From positions 1 to 39,514 of the forward strand of contig JAFUJH010000048.1 in the NCBI GenBank assembly GCA_017473775.1: DNA of 39,514 bases, given 5' to 3'. A program made the translations under genes and the position numbers. The notes beneath the pieces were generated by a model. That model made no database searches. It saw nothing but the letters and a program-made list of their open reading frames with translations, and was not told the origin of the DNA. This document shows, in pieces, positions 22,104 through 31,549 of the stretch. The DNA is from Ruminococcus sp. (GTDB lineage Bacteria; Bacillota; Clostridia; Oscillospirales; Acutalibacteraceae). Every line of letters starts with the position of its first letter. Positions within the stretch are counted from its first letter, which is position 1.

Positions 22104-23576
22104 ATGGCAATCGCATTTACCGAAATTCCTGAAGCCCTGCTCGTGCCGGGTCAGTATCAGGAAATCGACAATTCGCTTGCGGGAACTGTAAGCGATGTAA
22201 AACGCGCTCTTATGGTCGGCACTATGTCGGCATCGGGAACAGCAACAGCCGGAAAAGCTGTGCAGGTTCGGAACGCTGACAAGGCAAAAATCCTTTTCGG
22301 AAATGGAAGCCCTGCAGCAATCATGGCTGCGGAATTCCTTAAGCACAACACAACCGAAGAGCTGTGGGTGCTCCCTATCGCCGAGCCGGCCGCAGGAGCA
22401 AAGTGGAATCGCTCTTTTGTGGTTTCTGCTTCAAATGCTGCCGCTGGCAAGGTGGCAATCACAATCAACGGTAAAGAACTTTCTGCAGCTGTTTCAGCTG
22501 GTGCATTAGCAAGCGATGTTGCGTCCGCTATCACAGCGGCAATCAACGGAACAGAAAACAGTCCTGTTGAGGCTGAGGTTGTCACAGACTCAGAAAATAA
22601 TACCGTTTCGGTAAAACTTTCTTCCGTCGTAAAAGGTGTTACAGGAAACTACAACACAATCGCAATTACAGCGAATGCAAGCGGGGTTTCAGTCAACGCC
22701 CAGAATGCAGTTCCTGGCACTCTCTCACCAGAAATTGAAGGCTCACTCGTGGCTCTTGGCTCAGCCCGCTATCACTACATAGCTAGTGAATTTGCAGATC
22801 CGGCGAATATCAAGGCAATGGCAGATGAACTGAACGACAGATACACAGCCCTTCGTCAGATTGACGGTCGCTGTTTCATCGCTCTTTCGGGCGAGCTTGG
22901 TGATGCCTCAACAGCCAACACAATGCTTTATTCGGCTCAGACAATCAACTGTCCGCATATTGCCCTTGTTCCTCGTGGGGTATCTGTTCAGCATCCTTGC
23001 GTATGGGCTGCAGCTTGGTGTGCGAAGCTCTCTCGTCGTCTTGCTGATGACCCTGCAGCAAATACTACTGACATTGAAATCAGTGACTTGATTGCCGAGG
23101 AATACAGCTTTGACGACAGACAGGCTTTGCTTGAAAACGGAATCTGTACTTACAGAATCGACACTTCGGGAAAACTGCTCATTGAAAGAGCTGTCACAAG
23201 CTACACTGAAAATTCAGATGGTGCTCGTGACACAAGCTATCTTGATATTCAGGTTGTGGAAACCGTTTCTGCAATCCGCACTTATATCAATCAGCTTGCG
23301 AGAAAACGCTTCAAGACTTGGAAGCTCGCTCGCACAGAAGAAAACTTCGGTGCTGGCTCAAAAGTTATGACTCCGGGTGTTTGGAGAAGTTTCCTTGCGG
23401 AAGTCTATCAGTCGCACTTCATTCAGGAAGTACAGTGGTGTCAGGACTTTGACTCATACAAGGATTCTATCATTGTTGAAGTCAAAGCAGGTTCAAAGAC
23501 AAGGCTTGAATACCGCCACAGACCTATCCTTATCGGTCAGTTCTATGTCGGTGCAGGCTTGAATCAGTTTCAGTAA
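22104..23576 (+). CDS. L: Contractile tail sheath protein, Mu L-like
   Basis: A 490-residue tail sheath subunit. It opens MAIAFTEIPEALLVPGQYQEI as in Mu L and has the conserved RALMVGTMSASGTA, the Ala/Thr-rich variable outer domain (about 105-215), and the conserved C-terminal core VETVSAIRTYINQLARKRF...LIGQFYVGAGLNQFQ. It establishes that the virion is a myovirus with a contractile tail. The next gene, the tube, follows 12 nt later. Confidence 0.95.
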   Translation: MAIAFTEIPEALLVPGQYQEIDNSLAGTVSDVKRALMVGTMSASGTATAGKAVQVRNADKAKILFGNGSPAAIMAAEFLKHNTTEELWVLPIAEPAAGAKWNRSFVVSASNAAAGKVAITINGKELSAAVSAGALASDVASAITAAINGTENSPVEAEVVTDSENNTVSVKLSSVVKGVTGNYNTIAITANASGVSVNAQNAVPGTLSPEIEGSLVALGSARYHYIASEFADPANIKAMADELNDRYTALRQIDGRCFIALSGELGDASTANTMLYSAQTINCPHIALVPRGVSVQHPCVWAAAWCAKLSRRLADDPAANTTDIEISDLIAEEYSFDDRQALLENGICTYRIDTSGKLLIERAVTSYTENSDGARDTSYLDIQVVETVSAIRTYINQLARKRFKTWKLARTEENFGAGSKVMTPGVWRSFLAEVYQSHFIQEVQWCQDFDSYKDSIIVEVKAGSKTRLEYRHRPILIGQFYVGAGLNQFQ

Positions 23577-23588
23577 TAGGAGCTAAAA

Positions 23589-23942
23589 ATGGCAGGATTA
23601 AGCAAGGTTATTCGGGTAGTTTCGGCAAATTTCGGCGAGCTGCCTATCAAAGCGGACGGCGGAACTTTTAAGCCGTCAGGACATAAAAGAGAGACACAGG
23701 ACGGTGAACAGGCAGAAAACACAGGCTTCGTTGAAACACCAACCCATGCGGAACTCAAGCTGAAGCTCAACGCTTCCGTTGACCCTCAGACATACGACAC
23801 GGCAGCAGATACGCTCACAATCTTCACAGCTGACGGACATCAGCACATGATGCCTCAGGCTTGGACTGTTGATATGGGTGAGCTTGGCAAGGGCGAGTTT
23901 GATATTGAGTATCACTCGGCAAAAAGTCAGAAGCTGGCGTAA
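23589..23942 (+). CDS. M: Tail tube protein, Mu M-like
   Basis: A 117-residue tail tube subunit that stacks into the inner tube under the sheath. Characteristic segments are IKADGGTFKPSGHKRETQ and HMMPQAWTVDMGELGKGEFDIEY. TAGGAGC precedes the ATG. Position after the sheath and before the frameshifting chaperone is the canonical order. Confidence 0.93.
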   Translation: MAGLSKVIRVVSANFGELPIKADGGTFKPSGHKRETQDGEQAENTGFVETPTHAELKLKLNASVDPQTYDTAADTLTIFTADGHQHMMPQAWTVDMGELGKGEFDIEYHSAKSQKLA

Positions 23943-23951
23943 GGGGCTGTT

Positions 23952-24293
23952 ATGGAAACTATATTTGAATACACGCTCAAAGCCCCTGTTTCTGTTGGCG
24001 AGCGTACCGTAACGGAGTTGAAATTTCATCGCCCGAAGGTGCGTGACTTTCTCCGCACGGACGGACACACAATCGATACTGTTGGTGCAGACCAGGCGTT
24101 ATGCTCTGCACTTTCGGGAGAACCTGAGATTATCATTCAGGAGATTGATGTGGATGACTGGGCTGTTATTCGGAACGAACTCAGCCGGATTTGGTATCAG
24201 TTCTTCGGCGTAAAGCCTAAGAAAAAAGCTGATAAGGCTTCAGACCCAAACTCGGAAGCGGAAGCGGGAAAAACAGCAAAGAAAGATTCCTAA
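23952..24293 (+). CDS. Tail assembly chaperone, Mu gp41-like (zero-frame product)
   Basis: A 113-residue tail assembly chaperone. The N-terminal domain TIFEYTLKAPVSVGERTVTELKFHRPKVRDFLRTDG is the gp41 form; the C-terminus is a lysine-rich tail. A slippery heptamer near its end allows a second, longer product. Such chaperones coat the tape measure protein before tube assembly and are not in the final virion. AGGGG precedes the ATG. Confidence 0.88.
   Translation: METIFEYTLKAPVSVGERTVTELKFHRPKVRDFLRTDGHTIDTVGADQALCSALSGEPEIIIQEIDVDDWAVIRNELSRIWYQFFGVKPKKKADKASDPNSEAEAGKTAKKDS
24266..24272 (+). promoter_or_regulatory. -1 ribosomal frameshift site, GGGAAAA
   Basis: The heptamer lies in register as G-GGA-AAA (X-XXY-YYZ) in the gp41 frame, 21 nt before its stop. 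A -1 shift enters a frame open until the TGA at 24443-24445. The same device is known for tail chaperones of Mu-like, P2 and lambda phages. Confidence 0.85.
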
Positions 24294-24445
24294 CTTTTCA
24301 AGAGGTTCAAGACATCGTGGCTGACATGGTGGTGAACCTCTTGGCAGTTCTTCCCGGAATGAGCTATGAGACAGTCATGGGGTTTACTTGGGATGAACTT
24401 AATTTTTGGCACAAAAAAACAGAACGACTGAGAGGACATAAATGA
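24272..24445 (+). CDS. Tail assembly chaperone, -1 frameshift extension (Mu gp42/E'-like)
   Basis: After a -1 slip at 24266-24272, translation adds 57 residues to the first 107 of gp41, giving 164 in total. The extension has no start of its own with a ribosome site and contains DIVADMVVNLLAVLPG and MGFTWDELNFWHKKTERLRG, the pattern of E'/gp42 extensions (a Trp-rich helix pair that binds the tape measure). The stop overlaps the tape measure start by 3 bases. Confidence 0.8.
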   Translation, partial: NSKERFLTFQEVQDIVADMVVNLLAVLPGMSYETVMGFTWDELNFWHKKTERLRGHK

Positions 24446-26610
24446 ACGAGATTAAAGCGGGCGTACTGCTCTCTCTGAAAGACAAGTTCTCTCAGGGAAT
24501 AAAATCTGCTGGCTCTGGTGTAGAGGCGTTTGCCTCCAGAGCCGCTTCCGCCATTCAAGGCGTAGACAAAGCCTTTTCAGGGCTTGGCACGGCGATGGGA
24601 GCAATCGGAGTTTCGCTTTCCGTTGGTGCTGCCACAAAAGAAATAATCGAATTAGACAATAGACTTACTCGAATCGGGCTTACGGCTGACGCTTCAGCTG
24701 AACAGGTTGCTGCACTCAAACAGAAAGTGTTTGAAGCGGCCAGCGATTCAAGCATCAAAATAGACACAACAAGCATTAACGACGCTCTCGATGTCGTAAT
24801 GACAAAAACAGGCGACCTCAAATACGCCGAAGATAACATCAGAAATATCGCCATAGCAATTCAGGCAACGGGAGAACAGGGATCCTCAATCGGTTCTGTT
24901 TTCGCTGAGTTTCAGAAGTTCGGATATTCAGCCGAGCAGATAACACAGCTTATGGATGATATGGTCAAACAGGGTGACCAGGGAGCTTTCACTTTCGGCG
25001 AATTCGCAAAGGCGGGTTCTGCCGTAATCTCCGCATACTCACCAATCGGCACTGCTCCAGAGGACATCAAAAAAGCCAACGCCGCAATGCAGATTATTAT
25101 GATGGGTACGAAGAACGCTGAGATTGCCGTTACAGCCCTCGGCTCTGCAATGTCTGAATTGAGCAGTCCAGACAAACAGGCAAAGCTCATGGCTATCGGC
25201 GTTCGTGTCCGCGACGAGTCGGGCAAGTTCCGCGACTTCAACGACATTATGGCTGACTTGCTCAAGGTTTCTGAAAAGGTCGGAAACACTGACTTTTTGG
25301 GAAACATTTTCGGTCAGACCACAATGCAAGCAATCAGAGCTTACGGAAACTTCTATGAGGATATGTACCCTAAGCTCATGGACTTGGGCGACACCACAGG
25401 AGCGATGGAAAACAAGTCCGCAACAATGGCAAACACCCTCGCCGCAAACTTGCAGCAGGTTCAGACGGCTTTCGTGCGTTTTGCCGATGCAAAGCTCACA
25501 GAGCCTCTTGAAAAACTGACCAACTTACTGAACAAACTTGCGGAAGATCCTGACGCATTTAATCGTATTTTTACAGGTATAGCGGTTGGAATCGGCTCAA
25601 TAGCCGCTGTCAAAGGTCTTTCAAGCGTTATCAATATAGTCTCAAGCATTGCAAGCCTAAAAAAAGGCGGCGGAAACATCAGCATAGGCTCTAATCTTGG
25701 CGGAGCCGGAATGCCTGTCTATGTCACGAACTGGGGCGGCAAGGCTGGAACTTCGCCTTTTCCAAGCTCAGGTTCAGCCGGAAATCAACAGGTTCTTGGA
25801 AGAACCCCGACGGGGCAATCTGCAGGAACTCATCTCAACGCTGGCTCTCAGGGAAACACATTGCAGAAAATGGGCGGAGCTGCAAACCAAGCTGTAAAAG
25901 ACCTTACAGGAAAACAGCTTGCCGCGGGTGGAGCTGCTGCAGGAATCGGGGCGGCTCTTGTTGCTATTCCGAGTGCGGTCAACGAGGTGGCAGAAATTAA
26001 TGCGGACGAGACTCTGACAGATAAAGAAAAATCAACAAAGAAAGGCGGAGCTATTGGCGATGCCGCAGGAACTGTAATCGGTGCAACCGCAGGCGGTGTT
26101 GCCGGAGTTGCGGCAGGTGCTGCCGTTGGTGCGGCTGTTGGTTCTGTCATTCCTGTTTTGGGGACTGCTGTCGGTGCGCTCGTTGGTGCTGGCATCGGAG
26201 CTTTGGGCGGATGGCTTGGTGGCAAGGCAGGTCGGGCAATCGGCGAAGGAATAGGAAGTGCGGTCGCAGGAGATGACGAAGAAAAACACTCTCAAAAGTC
26301 TTTGTATTATGAAGAAAATTCTATGCCTCCGTTTATTGAGCACAAAAAAACAGATTTCACTTATTCATTGCATCCATCAGTTATTTCTGAAAATCAGCTT
26401 CCCCCGGAAATAACAAACACTTACATGACAGGCGAGCCTAAGTGGAATGGAATGAACATGAACGCCGAGCTTTCCGGCACGGCAGATGTGAATCTTCATC
26501 TTACTTTGGATGATAACCGTACCATGTTTACGGCAGAAACCTCACAGAATACGGCACGGAACATCCGTGTAAATACAGGAAGCGCAGTAGACGCAAGGAG
26601 CAACTATTGA
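24442..26610 (+). CDS. Tail tape measure protein
   Basis: A 722-residue tape measure protein, with a core like the TIGR01760 family (about 45-340: ATKEIIELDNRLTRIGL, FGEFAKAGSAVISAYSP and LGNIFGQTTMQAIRAYG). An Ala/Gly-rich hydrophobic region (about 505-610) with small-residue repeats could insert in the host membrane during DNA entry. Its length sets tail length. The start overlaps the frameshift product stop. Confidence 0.93.
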   Translation: MNEIKAGVLLSLKDKFSQGIKSAGSGVEAFASRAASAIQGVDKAFSGLGTAMGAIGVSLSVGAATKEIIELDNRLTRIGLTADASAEQVAALKQKVFEAASDSSIKIDTTSINDALDVVMTKTGDLKYAEDNIRNIAIAIQATGEQGSSIGSVFAEFQKFGYSAEQITQLMDDMVKQGDQGAFTFGEFAKAGSAVISAYSPIGTAPEDIKKANAAMQIIMMGTKNAEIAVTALGSAMSELSSPDKQAKLMAIGVRVRDESGKFRDFNDIMADLLKVSEKVGNTDFLGNIFGQTTMQAIRAYGNFYEDMYPKLMDLGDTTGAMENKSATMANTLAANLQQVQTAFVRFADAKLTEPLEKLTNLLNKLAEDPDAFNRIFTGIAVGIGSIAAVKGLSSVINIVSSIASLKKGGGNISIGSNLGGAGMPVYVTNWGGKAGTSPFPSSGSAGNQQVLGRTPTGQSAGTHLNAGSQGNTLQKMGGAANQAVKDLTGKQLAAGGAAAGIGAALVAIPSAVNEVAEINADETLTDKEKSTKKGGAIGDAAGTVIGATAGGVAGVAAGAAVGAAVGSVIPVLGTAVGALVGAGIGALGGWLGGKAGRAIGEGIGSAVAGDDEEKHSQKSLYYEENSMPPFIEHKKTDFTYSLHPSVISENQLPPEITNTYMTGEPKWNGMNMNAELSGTADVNLHLTLDDNRTMFTAETSQNTARNIRVNTGSAVDARSNY

Positions 26611-28010
26611 GCACATCTAAATCAGCACTCAGCTTTGATTCATCTCTTCCCCGTGTTTACAGCGATTCCTGGAGGAAGGCTTACGGGCAGAGCGAGGATA
26701 CCCGCCGCCTGTCATCGTATCAGGCTCCGAACGGAAAGCCTGTTGTTTTCGCCTATGACTCAATCAACCTTGACGGCGGGCAAAACATGGACACCTCGGA
26801 ATATCCATACGGTTACTGGTCTAACACCCAGCTTGGGGAGAAAGCACAGTCCGTCAAAATCAAAGGACACCTTATCGGTGAAAATTACATAGCTTCCCGA
26901 AATAAAATCGTAACGGCCTTGCAGACCGCCACTGATGACGACAACCCCGGTACTCTTGACCTGCCCTTGTGGGGTCGATTCAAGGTCGTCGTTATTACAT
27001 GGAGCGTCGCGGAGGAAAAATCAAAAACAGGGCTTTCCGACATCTCTCTGGAATTCAAGAGGGCGGGCTATTCCGATGCCAGACGGTTTGATGAAGCCTC
27101 AAAAAACCTTGCGGCTCAAAATATTGACGGAGCAGTCTCGGATTTGAAGACGGCAAGTGCTGCGGCTTTCGCGGCGGCGGTTGAGAAACAAAAAGATGTC
27201 ACGACGCTCTCTCAAGGCTTCGGAATACTTGCGTCAAAATTACAGACAACAGTCGGACGGGTGCAGGGAGCCAGAACTGTCCTGAACGGCATGACGAACA
27301 AAATCAACTCCATCACAAACCTTATAGCACAGGGAATCCGTGCCCCTGCTGAGCTTGCCCAGGCTTTCGTTTCTGCGGCCTTCGGCATCGTTGAGGGAAT
27401 TATGGAAATAAAAAATGCGGCGGACGAAACAGCCTCGTACTTTATGCGTGATGACGATGATGATTCCGAAAGCACAAACTCAGGAAACAGCTCAAGCACA
27501 TCAAGCACGCTTTCTCCGACCCAGCAGGAAATGGTCATGCAGGGGTTCATTGCCACCAACGAGAAAAATGTTCTGATGCAGTTTCTGTCATCCGCCAGTT
27601 ATAAGCTAGACGAAACGCCGATTACAGAGGCACAGTATAATACGGTCGCCGCGCTGGAAAACCTGTACAAGGCATGTTCATTCGGCGTATGTGCCCAGCT
27701 GATTACTAAACTAGATGCGGACACGGAGACTTATGACAGGGCGAGCGGGCTTTGGAAGCAGCTTGAGAAACTGGAAGATTCCATTGACAAAGAAGACACG
27801 GCAGTATTCGCTGCCATCGAGAAATGCCGTATTGCATGTGCCCAGATGCTGCTCTCATACAGCTATGATGTGGAATTGAAACGCAATATCCGCCATAAAA
27901 TGCCGCTTCTTTCGCTTGCCGTGTATCTGGGATGCGACGAGGACAGACTCAGGAGCCTTAACGCCGTGTCAGATTCATTCCTAATGCAAGGGGAAATAAT
28001 CTATGTCTGA
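26607..28010 (+). CDS. N: DNA circulation/tail protein, Mu N-like
   Basis: A 467-residue protein with the N-terminal DNA_circ_N-type domain (about 15-160: SDSWRKAYGQSEDTRR, SINLDGGQNMDTSEYPYGYWS, and IVTALQTATDDDNPGTLDLPLWG). Despite the family name it is a tail hub component between tape measure and baseplate. The start is TTG at 26607, overlapping the tape measure stop, with AAGGAG at 26595-26600. A Ser/Thr/Asp linker occurs around residues 278-305. Confidence 0.9.
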   Translation: MSTSKSALSFDSSLPRVYSDSWRKAYGQSEDTRRLSSYQAPNGKPVVFAYDSINLDGGQNMDTSEYPYGYWSNTQLGEKAQSVKIKGHLIGENYIASRNKIVTALQTATDDDNPGTLDLPLWGRFKVVVITWSVAEEKSKTGLSDISLEFKRAGYSDARRFDEASKNLAAQNIDGAVSDLKTASAAAFAAAVEKQKDVTTLSQGFGILASKLQTTVGRVQGARTVLNGMTNKINSITNLIAQGIRAPAELAQAFVSAAFGIVEGIMEIKNAADETASYFMRDDDDDSESTNSGNSSSTSSTLSPTQQEMVMQGFIATNEKNVLMQFLSSASYKLDETPITEAQYNTVAALENLYKACSFGVCAQLITKLDADTETYDRASGLWKQLEKLEDSIDKEDTAVFAAIEKCRIACAQMLLSYSYDVELKRNIRHKMPLLSLAVYLGCDEDRLRSLNAVSDSFLMQGEIIYV

Positions 28011-29064
28011 GGTAGCTGTTGCAGTCTGGAATTCATCAGCACGGAAATACATCAATGTCTCATACAGGCGCGTGTTCGTGCGGAAATCCCTTGATGAAAT
28101 ATGCCACTATGTTGAGGTGGATGTTTCCAAAGCGGAGAGAAAGTTTTTTCACAAGCACGGCATTATGCAGGTGCGATGTCTCAGCCAATACATTACCGAA
28201 GGCCGCGACAGTTACGATGCTAAGTACGGTTTTCACCCGGTTACTACGGTCTATATTGATGATATAGACGAAGAAACACAAAAGGACTCTGCAACTGTTA
28301 CCATAATAGGTCGTTCAAAGGCCAGGGATATTATAGACAGCAAGTGGAGCGGTACGGTGCTCGGAAGCCCGACCCTGCTGCAGATTCTCCGTCAGATTGC
28401 CGGAGAATTCGGCTTTGAGGAAAAAGATGTAATCTGTATGCCGACAACGGCGGGCGACATTACAAATCCTGTATTTTCTTTTTCCTGGGAGAATGAAAGT
28501 CCGTGGTCTAAGCTGCTTACCCTTGCAGATGCCCAGGGATTTATCATAACATCCAATCAACTGGGCGGGCTTTACATAGAGCGGCCAGCCCGTGGTGTTT
28601 GCGACTGGGGCTTTGCGATCCAGGAAGGCGTAAACACCAAAAATATGCGGAGAAACGAGAGCGGCTCGGAGCAGTTTCATGAATATATTGTGAATTGCTG
28701 CAACAAGGTCGGAAGGGCAATAGACAACACATGTCCGAATAAGCGCAAACTCACAATCAACCTGTCTGAGTTCAACATCGACCAAGAAAAGCTAGACCGC
28801 CGGGCTAAAACGGAAATGCTCCGCCGCCGGGAAGATAAAATCGTTTGTCCTCTTTCTGGCTGGGGCTTGAGCGAGGCTCAGATACAGCGTCTCGGCGGCA
28901 CCTATCACAAAGAAATCTTCTGGGAAGTAAATCTTTTAATCCCTGTTAAATTACCAACCTTTGGCTTGAATGCTACCATGCTTATATCTCAGGTAGAGTA
29001 CACGGCTGATGCCCGTACCTTCTCCTGCGATGTAACGCTCGTCAAGCCAGAGGCATACCGTTGA
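28003..29064 (+). CDS. P: Baseplate hub protein, Mu P (gp44)-like
   Basis: A 353-residue baseplate hub protein, equivalent to gp27 of T4 and gpD of P2. Recognisable pieces are YRRVFVRKSLDEICHYVEVDV, TVTIIGRSKARDIIDSKW, and the C-terminal LLIPVKLPTFGLNATMLISQVEYTADA in part. It overlaps the N gene by 8 bp and its stop overlaps the spike gene start. Confidence 0.9.
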   Translation: MSEVAVAVWNSSARKYINVSYRRVFVRKSLDEICHYVEVDVSKAERKFFHKHGIMQVRCLSQYITEGRDSYDAKYGFHPVTTVYIDDIDEETQKDSATVTIIGRSKARDIIDSKWSGTVLGSPTLLQILRQIAGEFGFEEKDVICMPTTAGDITNPVFSFSWENESPWSKLLTLADAQGFIITSNQLGGLYIERPARGVCDWGFAIQEGVNTKNMRRNESGSEQFHEYIVNCCNKVGRAIDNTCPNKRKLTINLSEFNIDQEKLDRRAKTEMLRRREDKIVCPLSGWGLSEAQIQRLGGTYHKEIFWEVNLLIPVKLPTFGLNATMLISQVEYTADARTFSCDVTLVKPEAYR

Positions 29065-29627
29065 GTTTCAGTGAATTATCAGCAAAAATCAGAAATCTTT
29101 TCCAGTCAGGCTCTCTCTCAAAGCAGAATGAGGACGGCTCCTCAAAGGTCACATCGGATTATGGTCGCATAATCGACAAAATGAAAATCTCATACCCATA
29201 CGGTTTTTTCTCAAAAGCGGAAAAAGGCACTGTCACGATTCTTTGTGCCGGAGGGAACCTTGACGCGGTGCGTGTGTTTCCTGTTGAGGACAGCGAGAAT
29301 GCCCCGGCACTCAAGGCCGGAGACACGGCAATCTACACTTCCGGCGGTTCACTCGTTGTCTGCCGTAAGGACGGTTCTGTTGAGCTGAACGGAAAGCAGA
29401 ACGGCGGGGTGATAGTGGCAGCTGAACTGAAAATCCAGCTTTCCCTGCTGACCGCCCGCGTTGACGCACTCTACAATGCCTTGAAGAACTCCCCGGTTGT
29501 CGCTCAGGATGGCGGTTCTGCCTACAAAGCGGCAATCTCAACGGCACTGGAGACCGTCAAACAGAAAGAGGACTTTTCGAACATTGAGAGCGACAAAGTA
29601 AAGCACGGAACAGGGGCAGAACAGTGA
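29061..29627 (+). CDS. Baseplate spike protein, Mu gp45-like
   Basis: A 188-residue gp45/V-type central spike. The N-terminal 90 residues carry the OB-like domain (SYPYGFFSKAEKGTVTILCAGGNLDAV); the beta-rich GDTAIYTSGGSLVVCRKDGSVELNG would form the membrane-piercing beta-helix. A helical C-terminus follows. Start TTG at 29061 overlaps the upstream TGA. Confidence 0.88.
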   Translation: MSFSELSAKIRNLFQSGSLSKQNEDGSSKVTSDYGRIIDKMKISYPYGFFSKAEKGTVTILCAGGNLDAVRVFPVEDSENAPALKAGDTAIYTSGGSLVVCRKDGSVELNGKQNGGVIVAAELKIQLSLLTARVDALYNALKNSPVVAQDGGSAYKAAISTALETVKQKEDFSNIESDKVKHGTGAEQ

Positions 29628-29953
29628 CTATCGGACGGCTTGAGAACTGGCAGGATATAAGGGAACTTGTGCTGATGTCTGTGGGAACGGACAAAGGACG
29701 ATGGTGGGCTGACAAAGACTTCGGCTCAGAAATCTGGAAACTCCGGCAGACGGGAAAAATCACGCTTACTATTGTGGGTACATTCAGACAGATGGTGCTT
29801 GACTCCGTGCAGTGGCTCATAGATGACGGACTTGCCGAAAGCATAGACTGTGAGGCAGAGCAGCAAGGGCGAAACACGATTGCATATTGTGTGACAGTAC
29901 ACCGCCCGGACGGAGACACGATTGAAGTAAAGGAGGCATGGAATGGCATTTGA
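29624..29953 (+). CDS. Baseplate wedge protein, Mu gp46-like
   Basis: A 109-residue GP46/W-type (gp25-like) protein that anchors the sheath to the baseplate. Features are LMSVGTDKGRWWADKDFGSEIWKL and a C-terminal IEVKEAWNGI. Start GTG at 29624 overlaps the upstream stop; the gene overlaps gp47 by 11 bp. Confidence 0.88.
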   Translation: MTIGRLENWQDIRELVLMSVGTDKGRWWADKDFGSEIWKLRQTGKITLTIVGTFRQMVLDSVQWLIDDGLAESIDCEAEQQGRNTIAYCVTVHRPDGDTIEVKEAWNGI

Positions 29954-31004
29954 CCGCGAGACATTGCAGTCGCTTTTGGACAGAACCTACTCAAACTACA
30001 TGAGCCTTTTGAAGCCTTTGGATAAAACACCCCGCTACAACCTTATGAAAGTACTTGCCTATACAGAGGGCGGCGATGTTCACCAGCTTTTGGGAGACCT
30101 TGGTTTTCTTTCCAAGCAGATTTTTCCTGATACGGCTTCCGGGGAATTTCTCCGTATGCACTGGTCGGACAGAGTACCGCCGCTATATGCAAGTGCTGCG
30201 GCGGGAAAAGTCATCCAGACAGGGGTTCCGGCCTCATCAGTGCCGAAAGGCTTCATCTATACTTCTCCGGCAGGGAAACGCTACTACACGACAAAATCAT
30301 ACACCATCGGCGAAAGCGGTTCTGTCGAAGTTTGGGTGACGGCGGAGGAATCTGGCGAAGACTCAAATCTTGAAGCAGATGCGGAGCTTACTGTTGCCTC
30401 CGCTCTTTCTGCCGGACTTGACTCTACAGTAAAGGTCTCAGGTGACGGTATTGCGGGCGGGGTCAACGGAGAAACTGACGAGGAGTATCTTACCCGTGTT
30501 ATGACCACCCTGCGCAACACAACGCGCTACGGAAAGACTGGTGACTTTGCGGCATGGGCTATGGATTCCACGAGTGAGGTGACAAAGGCCTTTGAGATTC
30601 CGAGTTTTGACATATTCGGCTCACTTCTCATACAGGTAATTCACGGAAACCAAATTGACGGCGTGGAGCAGGTTCATAATATTCAGGCGGTTCAATCCTA
30701 TATAGAGCAATATTCCCCGAAAATTATTTTCACGGTGAGGACACCAGAGCTTGTGCCTGTCTCTCCCACCATTCACCTTTCAGAAGGAGAAGACACCGTT
30801 TCAAACAGAAACCTTGTGCTCCAGCGGCTCAAAGTCTACCTGAACGCAAAGGCAGAGCCGGGATGCACTATCACGCAGGCGACATTGCAGACCGTAATCA
30901 CGGACGGGGTGACAATCTCCAAGGCTGAGCTGACGCTTCCAGGCGGCGAGGTAAAGGCGACAGTCCTTCAATATCCAGTGCTGGGGGATGTGACATGGTT
31001 ATAA
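29943..31004 (+). CDS. Baseplate wedge protein, Mu gp47-like (Baseplate J)
   Basis: A 353-residue Baseplate_J protein. Signature stretches are MHWSDRVPPLYASAAAG, GIAGGVNGETDEEYLTRVMTTLRN and YGKTGDFAAWAMDSTSEVTKAF. It forms the wedge ring with gp48. GGAGG precedes the ATG inside the gp46 gene. Confidence 0.92.
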   Translation: MAFDRETLQSLLDRTYSNYMSLLKPLDKTPRYNLMKVLAYTEGGDVHQLLGDLGFLSKQIFPDTASGEFLRMHWSDRVPPLYASAAAGKVIQTGVPASSVPKGFIYTSPAGKRYYTTKSYTIGESGSVEVWVTAEESGEDSNLEADAELTVASALSAGLDSTVKVSGDGIAGGVNGETDEEYLTRVMTTLRNTTRYGKTGDFAAWAMDSTSEVTKAFEIPSFDIFGSLLIQVIHGNQIDGVEQVHNIQAVQSYIEQYSPKIIFTVRTPELVPVSPTIHLSEGEDTVSNRNLVLQRLKVYLNAKAEPGCTITQATLQTVITDGVTISKAELTLPGGEVKATVLQYPVLGDVTWL

Positions 31005-31546
31005 AAAATCCTGACGCCTCCGAATACATTGAGCCGCTGAAAAAACTCTTCCCAAAAGGGGAATATTGGGACAGGCTGCTTTCTGACCCGGCAAGCGATG
31101 TTTCCCTTGTGTGTGCCGCCCGTGCGGAATCGCTCGCAGCGTTCAAAATGCGGATGAATCAGCTTCTGAAAGAGTCCTTGTCCGACTTTGCCGATGAGAC
31201 AATAGGAGACTGGGAGAGGATTTATTTCGTCTATGAGAACGGGGGGCTGGAACTGGAGCAGAGGCGGTCGCTTCTGCGGATACAGCGTTCCGGTGGCATC
31301 AACATCGGCGTATTAAAGACCATCGCCGAAACATACGGTGGTTCGGTCAGCAAGTGGGAGATACCGTACACGCCGGCGGCCTTCGGACACGCACGGTTCG
31401 GACTCACTTATATATCTTCGATTGCGGGAATGTGGGTGGTATTCGTCCACGCATCTCTTCCCCAAGAAAACAAGAGCAGCTTTGAGGCTGCCGTCAGGCG
31501 GGCAATGCTCGCAAACCAAACAATCTTTTTTGTATATGGAGATTAG
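30995..31546 (+). CDS. Baseplate/tail fibre-linking protein, Mu gp48-like (DUF2313)
   Basis: A 183-residue DUF2313 (YmfQ-type) protein, with YIEPLKKLFPKGEYWDRLL at the start and ESLSDFADETIGDWERIY in the middle. It corresponds to P2 gpI/Mu gp48, the baseplate part to which fibres attach. The start overlaps gp47 by 10 bp and the fibre gene follows 3 nt later. Confidence 0.88.
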   Translation: MVIKNPDASEYIEPLKKLFPKGEYWDRLLSDPASDVSLVCAARAESLAAFKMRMNQLLKESLSDFADETIGDWERIYFVYENGGLELEQRRSLLRIQRSGGINIGVLKTIAETYGGSVSKWEIPYTPAAFGHARFGLTYISSIAGMWVVFVHASLPQENKSSFEAAVRRAMLANQTIFFVYGD

Positions 31547-31549
31547 AAT

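Noticed and set aside
25848-26225. Proline/alanine-rich minus-strand frame opposite the tape measure gene
   Set aside because: It is the complement of the Gly/Ala-rich region of the tape measure protein and has no independent support.
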